DNA of 61,226 bases from Acidobacteriaceae bacterium (GCA_030037705.1 JASHQE010000212.1:1-61226), one strand, 5' to 3'. Counted from the first letter of the stretch, positions 1-9,245 are shown. The notes: generated by a model from the letters alone, not told the origin. Translations and numbers: made by a program.

Positions 1-177
1 GTGGTGATTCCAGTGAAGTGGTACGCCATTGCGGCCATCTATTTCACCGTGCTGGTTTCGACAATCTCTGCGGTCGATTACTTCATTGGCTTCTGGAAAA
101 AAATCGACCACGCCTCCAAGGACCGCCGCAAAGCGGCTGTGCTCTCCCGCGGCAAAAGCGCCAGCATTATCCGGTAG
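1..177 (+). CDS. C-terminal fragment of a CDP-alcohol phosphatidyltransferase (PgsA-like), cut by window edge
   Basis: The frame is open from base 1 to a TAG at 175-177 and gives 58 residues. They form one hydrophobic segment (about residues 7-28) followed by a basic cytoplasmic tail with FWKKIDHASKDRR. A last helix ending in S-x-VDY-F followed by a short charged tail resembles the end of glycerophosphate phosphatidyltransferases (PgsA), which make phosphatidylglycerophosphate in the inner membrane. The catalytic CDP-alcohol motif lies outside the window, so the name is an inference from the tail only. The start is outside the window. Confidence 0.5.
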   Translation: MVIPVKWYAIAAIYFTVLVSTISAVDYFIGFWKKIDHASKDRRKAAVLSRGKSASIIR

Positions 178-180
178 GGA

Positions 181-290
181 ACTAGGGAACAGTGGTCAGT
201 TAACAGCGATTAGCTATCAGTTGTCAGCTCTAAATATGTCAGTGTCTTCATAAGGACTGACTACTATTCACTGTCCACGAATCACTGCTC
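181..290. repeat. Degenerate CAGTT/CACTG-rich intergenic repeat
   Basis: The spacer between the PgsA-like tail and the TolC gene is made of short, imperfect reiterations such as GTCAGTTAACAG, ATCAGTTGTCAG and TCACTGTCC. Similar wording (AACTGACCACC, GAACTGACAACTG) appears at 10077-10110 between bufA and bufB. It has no open frame with coding character. It looks like degenerate intergenic repeat DNA; no function is claimed. Confidence 0.4.
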
Positions 291-1733
291 TCACTGTCCC
301 AACTGATACCGCACTTCGGCGAGCGCGGTTTGATACGCATAGCGGGCACTGGTGTATTCGATCTCTGCCTGAGTTTGCGCCAACTGCGCCTGCGTTAGCT
401 CCACGATGCTGCTGAGACCGATCTTGTAGCGCGCCTGCGCCAGATCCAGAGAGAGATTCGCCTGGTTCAGCATGCCCTGCGTCACGCCGATGCGCTGAAA
501 GGCAGCCTGCGCATTCAGCACTGCGGTGCGTACATCGCGCGCGATCTCGTCGCGCAGGTTGCGCGTCTTCTCCTGATCGGCCTGCGCGCGCAGTTTGGCT
601 TCCTTCTCTTCGGCGTTGAACAGAAATCCATTGAAGACGGGAATGTTGATGTTGGCGCCTGCCGCGCCATACCAGGAAGATTGAATCTGATCGGCGCGCA
701 CAGGAGTGTCTCCGGCTGCCGCAAGAGCCGAGACCGTTGGCATCCACAGGTCGCGCTGCGCCTTGGTGTACTGCTTTGCGGACGTGTACTGGTCATTTAA
801 AGCGGCAAGATCAGGCCTGGCGCTCATGGCTGTCTGCACGAGCGGCTCCGGATCTTGAGGGGCGGGCGGTGGATTACCGTCCGTTTCATCCACGAGAGTG
901 TATTGTTGATCGGCCTCCGAGCCCAGCACGTCATTCAATGCAGCCATGGCCGCCTGCGCATGGTTCTTTGCGTCCACCAGCATCAGATCGGCCTGCGCAA
1001 TTTGTACATTGGCAAAGCTCAGGTCTAGGTCAGATTTGATCTTCGACTTGGTCAGCGCGGTCACCTGGTCGCCGGTAGCCTGCCGCTGCGCTACCGTCTG
1101 TTCCGCTACGCGCAGCACAGCCTGCGCCGTGAGCGTCTGATAGAAGGCCTGATCCACGGTCAGCTTGATATCGAGTTCGGTCGCCCGCTCGCTTTCAAGC
1201 TGGGCCCTGGCGTTTGATTGCGCGCTCAGCACCAGGTTGTGCGTGCGCCCGAAATCCGTGATGAGCTGGCTCACGGTCAATCCGCCTGCGGCGCGATCAT
1301 AGATCGATGGATTGTTAAGACTGCCCGCGGTGATGCGGCTGTATCGATGCGCGCCGACGGCCGTCAGATCGCCGCTCGCGGTCGGCAACTCGGCGGAACG
1401 CGCCTCGCGTGTCATCTGGGCCGAGGCGAGAGCCAGCAACCGCATTACGCTGATGTTCGGATTGCTGCGGATCGCAATCTGTTCAGCCTGCTCGACCGTC
1501 AGTTTGGATCCCATGTCGGCCGGTTGCGCTCCGCTCGATGCTGCGCCATTCGTTTGCGCGCCCGGCGCAGGAGCCTGCGTCGCCGGAGCAGAAGATGGCG
1601 CGGATTCAGCGAGCAGATGAATCTGGGGAGCAGCCGGCAAGCCGGACTCCTGCGCGAAAATCGCTCCGGCGTATCCGGCCACAAGCAGAACCGCGCCCGC
1701 AGCGCGCAGCCCTCTCGCCCTTTGTTTATGCAT
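291..1733 (-). CDS. TolC-family outer-membrane efflux channel
   Basis: Outer-membrane exit duct of a tripartite efflux pump. The 480-residue product starts with a Sec signal (hydrophobic run about residues 10-27, ending A-I-FAQ). A Pro/Ala/Gln-rich linker follows, then two long alpha-helical OEP repeats, the usual layout for TolC proteins of 420-500 residues. LTVEQAEQIAIRSNP opens the first repeat and QARYKIGLSSIVELTQAQ lies in the second. The ATG at 1733 is preferred over one at 1751 because GGAAAG lies just upstream and the hydrophobic core then starts near residue 10. It overlaps the end of the upstream pump gene by a few bases, so it is the third gene of the adaptor-pump-channel operon. 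The substrate cannot be told. Confidence 0.9.
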   Translation of the reverse strand: MHKQRARGLRAAGAVLLVAGYAGAIFAQESGLPAAPQIHLLAESAPSSAPATQAPAPGAQTNGAASSGAQPADMGSKLTVEQAEQIAIRSNPNISVMRLLALASAQMTREARSAELPTASGDLTAVGAHRYSRITAGSLNNPSIYDRAAGGLTVSQLITDFGRTHNLVLSAQSNARAQLESERATELDIKLTVDQAFYQTLTAQAVLRVAEQTVAQRQATGDQVTALTKSKIKSDLDLSFANVQIAQADLMLVDAKNHAQAAMAALNDVLGSEADQQYTLVDETDGNPPPAPQDPEPLVQTAMSARPDLAALNDQYTSAKQYTKAQRDLWMPTVSALAAAGDTPVRADQIQSSWYGAAGANINIPVFNGFLFNAEEKEAKLRAQADQEKTRNLRDEIARDVRTAVLNAQAAFQRIGVTQGMLNQANLSLDLAQARYKIGLSSIVELTQAQLAQTQAEIEYTSARYAYQTALAEVRYQLGQ

Positions 1734-4700
1734 GCTTTCCGCCCTCCGCAACGGCGGCTTCTTTCCCGTATTGGCTATGAATCAGCAAGTAGACCGCTGG
1801 AACCAGAAAGACTGTGACGGCGACCGAGAGAGCCAATCCGCCGATGACAGCCCGCGCCAGCGGTGCGTACTGTTCACTGCCGGCTTCGAGGCCAAGGGCC
1901 ATGGGAATCATGCCCAGCAGCGTGGCCAGCGAGGTCATCAGGATGGGCCGCAGGCGGATCTTGCACGCATGGACCACGGCATCGAGCAAAGTCTGTCCTT
2001 GTTCGTGCAAAATGCCCGCGAACTCCACGATGAGAATGCTGTTCGAGACCACAATGCCGGTCATCATGATCACGCCCATCAGCGACATGATGTTGAGCGT
2101 GCTGCCGGTGAGGAGCAGGATCAGCACCACACCGGCCAATCCGGGTGGAATCGCCATGAGGATGATGAAGGGATCGATGAACGAGCGGAACTGCGCCATC
2201 AGGATCAGGTAGACGAGGAGAACGGCGATGATGAGTCCGACGCCGAAGTCGTGGAACGCCTGATTCATGCTCACAACCGCACCACGCACATCGATGACAG
2301 TGTTGCGGTCACGCGGAGTGTTGGCCACCAGCTTGTCGATTTCCGCGCCGATCTTTTGCAGCGCTTCGGTCTTGGGTGCGACGTAGACGTCGATGACACG
2401 GCGAATCTGGTAGTGGTCCACTTCCGTTGGCGTATTGATTTGCTGGATATTGGCGACTTCTCCCAATGGCACATAACCGGACGTGTGATCGCTGCGGAAC
2501 AGGTCCGGTCCTAAGGGATTGGCGAACTGGCCCTGCTGCATGGGGCTGAAACCCGCAGGACGTACCCCGCGCAGAGGGATATTTTTCAGATCCTCCATAG
2601 ACATATGATTGATCCACCGGTTTGCGTATTGCACAGTGACCATGTAGTTATTGCCGCTGTGTGGATCGATCCAGTAGCTGGGCGCCACCATGCCGTCGGA
2701 GGTGAGTGCGGTGATGACGTTGTTGACGATGTCCTTGGCGGAGAGACCGACAAGGCTGGCGCGCTCGCGATCGATGTTCAGCGCGATGCCGGGATAGTCG
2801 AGGTTCTGCGGAATATAGACACTGCTCACATTGGGCAGGGTCTTGATCTTGGCTGCCAACGATTGAGCGAGCGCGTATGCTCCATGCATGTCGTTCGAGT
2901 TGATCTGGATATCGATCGGAGCGGGCAATCCCTGATTGATCACGCCATCCACCAGACCGCCGGCCTGAAAATAAGTGGAGAGTTCCGGCATCTGTTGCGA
3001 CAGCTTAGCCTGCACGCGCCGCATGTACTCGTAGCTGCCGATGCTGTGATCTTCCTTGAGGCTGGTCTGTACGAAGGCCGTGTCCATGGAAGCGTTCGTG
3101 GTAAAGATGGCGGAGAGATCGGGATAGACGCCGATGTTCGAAACGATCATGCCCATATCGCGCGGCTTCACCACGCTGCGGATGACATTTTCGACCTTTG
3201 CGATGTAGTCGTTGCTGACCTCGAGCCGCGTGCCGCTAGGCATGTGCACGTCGATCACAAACTGGCCAGGATCGGTGCGCGGGAAGTAGGCGCGGCCGAG
3301 AAAAGGGAACAGGCCGACCAGAATAACGGCCAAGCCGCCAAGGAGCACAGTTGTGGTGAGAGCGGGCCTCTGCAGCACGCGGAAGGCAAGCACTTCATAG
3401 CGATTGAGGAATTCCTGAAAGTACTGGTTGAAGCGATTGAGAAAGCGTTGGAAGAGCGATTTTCTGCGGCTGCCGCTCTCTTCTTCGGCTCCGTGGTGGT
3501 CCAGCCGGATGAAGTGGGCGCAGAAGAGCGGCACCACGGTCATGGCGAAGAAGTACGAGGCGAAGATGGAGAGCACCACGCCCAGGCCGAGCGGCGTGAA
3601 GATGTATTTGCTGATGCCGGAGAGAAATGTGACCGGGAAGAAGACGATCGAAGTGGTCGATGTGGCTGCCAGCACAGCCAGTGCAACCTCCATGCCGCCT
3701 TTCTCCGCCGCTTCGTAGGGCGGCGCGCCCATCTCCATAAAGCGGAAGATGTTCTCGAGGACCACGACCGAATCGTCGATGAGGCGCGAGAAGGCCAGAG
3801 CCAATCCGCCGAGGAGCATGGTATTGATGGAGCCGCCCATGGCATTGGTCAGCAGCAAGCACACCAGCGCGGAGAGAGGAATCGACAGCATCACGGCAAA
3901 CGTGGCGCGCGGGCTGCCAAGAAAGATGAGGATCATGATGCCGGTGAGGACCAGGCCGATCGTGGCTTCTTTGACCAGGTTCTTGATCGCCAGCTTCACA
4001 AAAATCGACTGATCGAAGACCACCGCCGTTTTGAGCGATTCGGGAATGTCGACCAGGTGCTTGATCGCATCTTTCATGCCATTCACGATGGTGATGGTGT
4101 TCGAGTTGCCGCCCTGCTTGAAGATCGGCACGTAGACCGAACGCTGGCCATCGATGCGCACGATGTTGTATTGCAGCGCGCCCGAGTCTTCGGCCTTGCC
4201 CACATCAGCCACGAGCACAGAGGAGTTCCCCACGGATTTGAGCGGCATCTCATTCATCGAGTTGGCGTCAGGGAACTGGCTGTTGGCATAAATGTTGTAG
4301 TCTTTGGAACCGATGCGCACGTCGCCGGCAGGCAGAATGAGGTTTGAGTCATTGACGGCTTGCACCACATCATTCAGGCTGAGGTTGCGCGCCTCGAGTT
4401 TGAGCGGATCGACGTAGATCTGAATCTGGCGATAGGTGCCTCCATACGGCTGTGGAACGGACGCTCCCTGGACATTCGAGATTTGGTTACGAACCTCGAA
4501 CTGCGCGAGGTCTTTTAAGTTCGTTTCATTCAGACCTTTTCCTTTGAGCGTGACGAGGCACACGGGCTGCGTGGAAGCGTCCATGCCCAGCACCACGGGA
4601 GGCAAAGTGCCCGGCGGCAATCGCCGCAGGTCGGCCATGGCGAGATTGGAAATGTTGCTCAGAGCGGCGTTGGGGTCTGTTCCCGGTTTGAAGTAGATCT

Positions 4701-4968
4701 TGATGAGGCTCACGCCGGTGAGAGAGCGCGATTCGCTGTGGTCCACATTGGCGGCCAGCGTAAAAAAACGTTCGAAGGTGTTGGTTATATCAGCTTCAAT
4801 CTGCTGCGGCGGCATGCCGTTGTAAAACGTGGCCACGACAACCACGGGCATGTCAATCTTCGGAAAGAGGTCCACCGGCATACGTTTCGTATTGACGATG
4901 CCGACCAGTCCCACCATCAGGCAGAGCATGAGAATGAAGTAGGGAAACTTGAGAGCAAACTTCGGCAT
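1726..4968 (-). CDS. RND efflux pump permease (HAE1/AcrB type)
   Basis: Proton-driven inner-membrane pump of 1080 residues, a normal length for the AcrB/MdtB family. It has the expected plan: TM1 near the N-terminus, a large periplasmic domain, TM2-6, a second periplasmic domain and a C-terminal TM bundle. The proton-relay pair is visible as LIDDSVVVLEN near residue 398, which favours drug/hydrophobe (HAE) pumps over heavy-metal (HME) pumps. FPKIDMPVVVV near residue 37 matches the family's conserved start of the porter domain. Its ATG overlaps the TGA of the adaptor gene (ATGA at 4966-4969 on this strand), so the two are translationally coupled. Confidence 0.93.
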   Translation of the reverse strand: MPKFALKFPYFILMLCLMVGLVGIVNTKRMPVDLFPKIDMPVVVVATFYNGMPPQQIEADITNTFERFFTLAANVDHSESRSLTGVSLIKIYFKPGTDPNAALSNISNLAMADLRRLPPGTLPPVVLGMDASTQPVCLVTLKGKGLNETNLKDLAQFEVRNQISNVQGASVPQPYGGTYRQIQIYVDPLKLEARNLSLNDVVQAVNDSNLILPAGDVRIGSKDYNIYANSQFPDANSMNEMPLKSVGNSSVLVADVGKAEDSGALQYNIVRIDGQRSVYVPIFKQGGNSNTITIVNGMKDAIKHLVDIPESLKTAVVFDQSIFVKLAIKNLVKEATIGLVLTGIMILIFLGSPRATFAVMLSIPLSALVCLLLTNAMGGSINTMLLGGLALAFSRLIDDSVVVLENIFRFMEMGAPPYEAAEKGGMEVALAVLAATSTTSIVFFPVTFLSGISKYIFTPLGLGVVLSIFASYFFAMTVVPLFCAHFIRLDHHGAEEESGSRRKSLFQRFLNRFNQYFQEFLNRYEVLAFRVLQRPALTTTVLLGGLAVILVGLFPFLGRAYFPRTDPGQFVIDVHMPSGTRLEVSNDYIAKVENVIRSVVKPRDMGMIVSNIGVYPDLSAIFTTNASMDTAFVQTSLKEDHSIGSYEYMRRVQAKLSQQMPELSTYFQAGGLVDGVINQGLPAPIDIQINSNDMHGAYALAQSLAAKIKTLPNVSSVYIPQNLDYPGIALNIDRERASLVGLSAKDIVNNVITALTSDGMVAPSYWIDPHSGNNYMVTVQYANRWINHMSMEDLKNIPLRGVRPAGFSPMQQGQFANPLGPDLFRSDHTSGYVPLGEVANIQQINTPTEVDHYQIRRVIDVYVAPKTEALQKIGAEIDKLVANTPRDRNTVIDVRGAVVSMNQAFHDFGVGLIIAVLLVYLILMAQFRSFIDPFIILMAIPPGLAGVVLILLLTGSTLNIMSLMGVIMMTGIVVSNSILIVEFAGILHEQGQTLLDAVVHACKIRLRPILMTSLATLLGMIPMALGLEAGSEQYAPLARAVIGGLALSVAVTVFLVPAVYLLIHSQYGKEAAVAEGGKHA

Positions 4969-6257
4969 CAGCGATCGCCTCCCGCGCTCTCTTCGGCTTT
5001 CATGTCGATGGTGCCGCCGGTCTCGTATGTGGTTTCGGAGGCTTGCGAGGACGCGAGCAGCGGGTTTACCTCCTCACCCTCCTGATACTTATCCTGGCCT
5101 CCGATCAATACGCGGTCTCCGGGCTGGAGGCCTGACTTGATCTCCGCCAGTTTTGTTCCTTCCAGGCCCACGGCGACGGTGCGGATGTGCACCCGGTTGT
5201 TGCCGTCGATCCCATACACGGTCTGCTCGTGTTGCGCATTCAGGACCAGCGCTTCCATAGGGATGGTGATCGCGTTCTTTGCACTCGCAAGCTGGAGCAG
5301 CGTGTTGGCGTACATGCCGGGGGTAATCGATAAGTCCCTGTTTTCAACGTCGACTTCCGTTTCCATGGTTCGCGTTTCAAAGTTCACGCTGCGTGTGAAA
5401 CGTACGATCCTGCCGGTAAACGATCGCCCGATGGCGTCTACGCGCACGCTGAGCATGTCTCCCTGATGGATGAACTGCACATCGTCCTCCGGCACGGGCA
5501 CACGCAGGCGCAGCAGCGTGCTCTGCGAAAGGCGCACGATGGGGAGCGAGGAATTATTCGAGGTGGTGCCTCCCTGGATCAGTGCCCCCGTATCGGCATA
5601 ACGCCAGATCACTACGCCAGAGATCGGGGCGATCACGTTCGTATAGTTCTCAAGCGCCTCCACGCGCTCATTGTCGGCGCGCGAGGCTTCAGCATGTTGT
5701 TGCGCCGCGGCCATTGCTGCTTTGGCCGCATCGACCTGCGCCTGCGATGAAAGATCCTTTGCCTGCGCATCGTCCAGTTCCTGTTGGGCAATCAGCCCCG
5801 GACGCGTGGCCGCCGCCTGTTCCAGCCGGTCGTATTCGGCGTGGAGGGCCGCGTGCATGGCCTCCGCGCTATCGATCTCGTGCTGCGCGCGTGTAATCTC
5901 CTGCTGGCTCTGCTTCTGCTCAAAGGCGGTCTGCTCTACCTGTGCCTTCAATTCCGGGACCTCCAGAACCGCCAGCGTCTCGCCTTCGCGCACACGATCG
6001 CCGATGTCCACATTGATGCGCTTCATATATCCGCTTACCTTGGGGTGCACATCCACAACCTGATAGGGCTGAAATTGTCCTGCGAGTGTGAGCACGTGCG
6101 TAATGTCGCCTCGCTGTGCTGTGGCGACGCGCGCCGAAGGAATCATGGACGCAGCGGCGTTGCCGGAATCGGAGTGACACGCAGTGATGCCGGCGGTTGC
6201 GCCGAACAGCAAGGCTGCGCATAAAATGAGTGGGATTTGCCTATACATGCCGGTCAT
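4968..6257 (-). CDS. RND efflux periplasmic adaptor (HlyD/MFP family) lipoprotein
   Basis: Membrane-fusion protein that links the pump to the TolC channel. From the ATG at 6257 the 429-residue product has a lipoprotein signal with lipobox GITAC (Cys about residue 27). A barrel-sandwich/lipoyl half (VDVHPKVSGYMKRINVDIGDRVREG) follows, then a coiled-coil hairpin rich in Gln/Ala, the second lipoyl half and a beta-barrel. The open frame runs further upstream to 6350, but that part lacks signal-peptide character and would bury the lipobox, so 6257 (or ATG 6248) is chosen. It is first in the operon with the pump and TolC genes. A perfect inverted repeat 164 bases upstream may be its operator. Confidence 0.9.
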   Translation of the reverse strand: MTGMYRQIPLILCAALLFGATAGITACHSDSGNAAASMIPSARVATAQRGDITHVLTLAGQFQPYQVVDVHPKVSGYMKRINVDIGDRVREGETLAVLEVPELKAQVEQTAFEQKQSQQEITRAQHEIDSAEAMHAALHAEYDRLEQAAATRPGLIAQQELDDAQAKDLSSQAQVDAAKAAMAAAQQHAEASRADNERVEALENYTNVIAPISGVVIWRYADTGALIQGGTTSNNSSLPIVRLSQSTLLRLRVPVPEDDVQFIHQGDMLSVRVDAIGRSFTGRIVRFTRSVNFETRTMETEVDVENRDLSITPGMYANTLLQLASAKNAITIPMEALVLNAQHEQTVYGIDGNNRVHIRTVAVGLEGTKLAEIKSGLQPGDRVLIGGQDKYQEGEEVNPLLASSQASETTYETGGTIDMKAEESAGGDR

Positions 6258-6420
6258 GCTCTCGCTTCTCTGCTCCTCTTTTTCATCGTGAGCCCGAGTC
6301 AAAATAGAGATCGAACCAAAAGCCGCAGGGAAAGGCGCCGGTTCGGCCACTCGGACCCATCGCCGGATGGATCATGCGGTCTTTACGAGTGAGCACCGAG
6401 GGCCCTTGTCTGCAGTACGG

Positions 6421-6441
6421 CCGCAACCGGACCGGTTGCGG
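6421..6441. promoter_or_regulatory. 21-bp perfect inverted repeat upstream of the RND operon (candidate operator)
   Basis: Arms CCGCAACCGG and CCGGTTGCGG flank a single A. The repeat lies in the 297-base spacer between the efflux adaptor start (6257) and the end of the preceding membrane-protein gene (6555). No T-run follows on either strand, so it is a poor intrinsic terminator. An odd-length perfect palindrome upstream of an efflux operon fits a TetR- or MarR-type operator, but no regulator gene is adjacent. The rest of the spacer shows nothing further. Confidence 0.4.
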
Positions 6442-6554
6442 TGCGTGATCGAAACAGCCGGATGAAAGAAGCCGGTGCTTACGCTGTCGACGACACGGAA
6501 CGCGCGTGTGCTGTCGAACGCAAGACCGCTACGGACTAAGATGCAGACGGAAAA

Positions 6555-6923
6555 TTAAGAGAGCGCGGGGGGCGGACGGAAGAATATCGAGGGAGAAAAG
6601 AAGGCTGCCCGGGCCAATGGAAGGGGATCGCGCAGGGTCGCATTGCGGGCCGGCATCTCCGCAAGCCAATTCGTGGGAAGTGTGGCAAGCGCGATAAAGG
6701 AAAGGCCCGGATGAATCGGGTCCGGCACAGGAACGCCGTGTTCAACAATTCTCGGCATGTCTGCGGGCAGCGCTTTTGCGGCGCGCACGTCGCTTCCCAA
6801 TCCAACGATCGGCCCATACCACGCGGTCTTTGCTTCCACCGCAAAAATCACTGCCAGCAGACATAAGACGCATGTCAGGGCAACGCGGTACGGGGTTGGG
6901 GAAGCGGAACGACTACCGGCCAT
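6555..6923 (-). CDS. Small hypothetical protein with one N-terminal membrane segment
   Basis: A 122-residue product with a hydrophobic stretch at about residues 14-32 (RVALTCVLCLLAVIFAVEA) that could be a signal peptide or an anchor. A Pro-rich exported region follows, and the tail is low in complexity (FFSPSIFFRPPPALS). I do not recognise the family. It reads in the same direction as the zinc-ribbon gene 434 bases upstream. The overlapping frame at 6536-6844 has no such signal and is treated as a shadow. Coding potential is moderate. Confidence 0.5.
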   Translation of the reverse strand: MAGSRSASPTPYRVALTCVLCLLAVIFAVEAKTAWYGPIVGLGSDVRAAKALPADMPRIVEHGVPVPDPIHPGLSFIALATLPTNWLAEMPARNATLRDPLPLARAAFFSPSIFFRPPPALS

Positions 6924-7357
6924 AATCGCAGTCTATCATGCGGCTTTTGCAGCCTGCTCACGGCTGCATAGAGCCTGACGTATCTTTACGTTGTATTCAG
7001 ACGTGCAAGCTGCCGAAAAGTTGCGAACGGCCCGCTTCCATCCCCCCCGCTCAAATCATGGAATGGCAAGTTGTGAGGAAGCGCACATGATCCTCGCACG
7101 AGTCTTTTCACGAAGACAGGAAAAGATATCTTTGTCGCCACGCACGGCATGGCGGCAAGCGACACACCGTCGTGACCGCATACGGCGAGGCGTATGCAGG
7201 GACGAAGAAAAACGCCGAATCCTGACGAGCGTGGTGTTTTTCTGGTGCGCCTGATAGGAGGACGGTTTAGCCGGCCCATTCATGGATCTTTTGCAATGTG
7301 CCGGCACAGTCCGGTTACCGCTGCGGGATGCGCGTGACCGCATAGCGGCGAGGTCGA
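6924..7357. other. 434-base stretch without a convincing gene
   Basis: Several frames are open on both strands (for example 6986-7279 minus and 6991-7254 plus), but they overlap one another and are rich in Arg, Cys and His as shadow frames are. None has a matching ribosome site, although TAGGAGGA sits at 7254-7261. A small inverted repeat with arms CGCATAC and GCGTATG occurs near 7178-7197. I see no recognisable RNA gene. Confidence 0.4.
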
Positions 7358-7678
7358 TCAGCGGTGGGATCCGCGCCCCCCTCCACCACCGCCTTTGCGT
7401 GCTGTATAGCAGTCGCGGCAGTAGACGGGGCGGTCGCCACGCGGCTCAAACGGCACCGTGGTCGGTTGTCCACAACCAGAACAAATGACAGGAGTTCCAT
7501 GAGACGGAGCCGAACGGTAACCGGACCCTCCTCCCTGATCGTTTTTCTTTGCTTGCCGGCACGATTTGCAGCGTTTCGGCGTCGAATAGCCGCGTTCCTG
7601 AAAGAACGCTTGATCGGCAGCGGTGAAGGTGAAGTCCTGCCCACAATCGCTGCAGGTTAGTTGCATGTCTCCGGCCAT
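7358..7678 (-). CDS. Small zinc-ribbon protein with two CxxC pairs per ribbon
   Basis: A 106-residue soluble protein made of two treble-clef/zinc-ribbon modules. The first is LTCSDCGQDFTF ... KRCKSCRQAKK and the second is VICSGCGQPTTV ... VYCRDCYTARK, each giving four zinc-binding cysteines. The first half matches the small probable-zinc-ribbon proteins that contain DQAFFQERGY and PKRCxxCR. The second resembles CxxDxA-type repeats. The C-terminus is a Gly-rich tail. An ATG four codons in (7666) is an alternative start. A role in nucleic-acid or metal binding is plausible but not shown. Confidence 0.75.
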   Translation of the reverse strand: MAGDMQLTCSDCGQDFTFTAADQAFFQERGYSTPKRCKSCRQAKKNDQGGGSGYRSAPSHGTPVICSGCGQPTTVPFEPRGDRPVYCRDCYTARKGGGGGGRGSHR

Positions 7679-7882
7679 AAGGGTCTCCGTTCAATACTCC
7701 TTGTTGGGCAATTGTACAGCCCATTTCATCATTTCCTGCAAAAGATTTGGGGTTTAAATTGATAAACTTAGGCAGAACCATCGCGTTATCCGGCCCGATA
7801 CGGGCTCCGCGTTATAGTTCCTATGAAGGGAAATCAGGCTTTCCAAGCAGTTACGCCGGGCTGAGACGGGACGTTACTTTCG

Positions 7883-8515
7883 ATGGGGATGGTTTCCAAT
7901 CCGGCATCCGAGGCGGAATGTATTCGCCGCATCCTGGCTGGCGAAAGGCATCTCTTCCACGAGCTCATCCGGCCCTGCGAGCGGCCCATTTACTTTTTGC
8001 TCTCTTCTCTGTTGCGGAACGATACGGAGGCTGAAGACGCAGCCCAGGAGACGGTGATCAAGGTTTTTCGCAACCTGCACCTCTTCCGCGGCGACTCGCA
8101 GTTTCGCACCTGGGTGCTTTCCATCGCCCGCAACGAAGGGCTGGGACGGCTTCGCAAGAACGAAACCCGCCGCGAAGATTCGCTTGACGCGCTCACCGAT
8201 GGCGAGGCCGGTGACTTTACTCCAGCCATTTTGACCAGTTGGCGCGAGGTTCCTACTGAAACGCTTGAGCGCCAGGAGCTTGGAAGTCTGCTGCGCAAGG
8301 CCATCGAGGCGCTGCCCGAGATTTACCGTAACGTCGTGCTGCTCAGAGACATCGAAGAGATGGACGTGCGTGAAACCGCCGCGGTGCTCGGTATTTCCGA
8401 GGGAGCGGTGAAGGTCCGCCTGCATCGCGCCCGGGCGCTTTTGCAGCGCGATCTGGCGCCAAAGCTGAAAGCGTTTGCACCCAAGCGGGGCAAGCTGTTT
8501 GGATGGGCAAGATGA
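7883..8515 (+). CDS. ECF-family RNA polymerase sigma factor
   Basis: A 210-residue sigma-70 family protein with only regions 2 and 4, as in extracytoplasmic-function sigma factors. Region 2 includes AEDAAQETVIKVFRNL and FRTWVLSIARNE. Region 4 holds the helix-turn-helix VRETAAVLGISEGAVKVRLH near residues 150-170. The 3' end overlaps a zf-HC2 anti-sigma gene, the usual pairing. No binding site for its own autoregulation is recognised upstream. Target genes are unknown; the bufferin-like operon 1.2 kb downstream is a candidate by proximity only. Confidence 0.92.
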   Translation: MGMVSNPASEAECIRRILAGERHLFHELIRPCERPIYFLLSSLLRNDTEAEDAAQETVIKVFRNLHLFRGDSQFRTWVLSIARNEGLGRLRKNETRREDSLDALTDGEAGDFTPAILTSWREVPTETLERQELGSLLRKAIEALPEIYRNVVLLRDIEEMDVRETAAVLGISEGAVKVRLHRARALLQRDLAPKLKAFAPKRGKLFGWAR

Positions 8516-8760
8516 AGATCGACTGCAAACACGTGTGGCAGCACATCTCCGCTTACATCGATGGCGATGTGGACGCGGTGCTGCGCGCCGAGATCGATCG
8601 CCATCTTGAAACCTGCGAGATTTGCTCCGCGGTTTTGGATTCGACACGCAATGTCGTCGTCCTGATGGCCGATGACCGCGTCTTCGAGCTTCCCGCCGGC
8701 TTCTCGGATCGGTTGCACGCAAGGCTGGATCACGACCTCGCCCTCAACGAAGGCTCGTAG
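8503..8760 (+). CDS. zf-HC2 putative anti-sigma factor
   Basis: An 85-residue cytosolic protein with the zinc-binding anti-sigma signature H-x3-C-x2-C (RHLETCEICSAVL, about residues 36-48) preceded by an N-terminal helix with His (CKHVWQHISAYIDGD). It has no transmembrane segment, so it would be a soluble ZAS-type anti-sigma that holds the upstream sigma factor, perhaps released on thiol oxidation or metal binding. It overlaps the sigma gene by 13 bases. An internal ATG at 8512 would reduce the overlap to an ATGA-like junction and is equally plausible. Confidence 0.82.
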   Translation: MGKMKIDCKHVWQHISAYIDGDVDAVLRAEIDRHLETCEICSAVLDSTRNVVVLMADDRVFELPAGFSDRLHARLDHDLALNEGS

Positions 8761-8804
8761 CGTGAGCGTGTAGAGAATTGCGCGCACCGCATCTGAAAAA
8801 AACG

Positions 8805-9245
8805 TCAGCCTGCGCTTTTTATTTGCACCGTTCGGGCCGTCCGGACGTGAGGCCGGTGCAGGACGATATGCGTCCAGGTTTCCGCGCCAACCAGAATCAG
8901 CGTGAGCACGGCCATGGCGACCTGCAGGCGCTCCGAGCGGCGCTGTTTGAGTGAGATCTCGCGCCGGCGCCACTGCGCTTCAGGGCGCGCCCGCAACCGC
9001 CAGATCCAGAACAGGACAGCCAGATTTACCACCGCGCCTGCCACTGCCAGCGAGAGCATCGGGATGCGGATTGCATCGCGGTGAAAGGCGCGCACCGGCG
9101 CCCAGATACTGCTCGCAGCCAGCGCCCCCAGGCCGATGCCGAGACGAATACCATTGATGGTCAGTACCGCCGTGCATAGGCTCTGCAGTAACGCAACTGT
9201 CACACTGGCAAACGACACCGCATCCAGACCTTTTGAACTTTCCAT
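8805..9245 (-). CDS. Hypothetical polytopic membrane protein
   Basis: A 146-residue protein with about four hydrophobic segments (residues about 10-28, 34-50, 62-82 and 108-125). A basic loop separates the third and fourth (RRREISLKQRRSERLQ). I do not recognise a family. It faces the sigma/anti-sigma pair, with their 3' ends converging within 45 bases. The start at 9245 is the first ATG that keeps the first hydrophobic segment. Confidence 0.6.
   Translation of the reverse strand: MESSKGLDAVSFASVTVALLQSLCTAVLTINGIRLGIGLGALAASSIWAPVRAFHRDAIRIPMLSLAVAGAVVNLAVLFWIWRLRARPEAQWRRREISLKQRRSERLQVAMAVLTLILVGAETWTHIVLHRPHVRTARTVQIKSAG

Noticed and set aside
2605..4347. 580-residue plus-strand open frame opposite the RND pump gene
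   Set aside because: Composition rich in His, Asp, Arg and Gln as expected for the antisense of a membrane-protein gene; no start signal; the pump on the other strand is unmistakable.
7282..7488. 68-residue plus-strand frame after a TAGGAGGA motif
   Set aside because: The motif is 21 bases from the ATG, too far, and the product is Arg-rich and overlaps the zinc-ribbon gene on the other strand.
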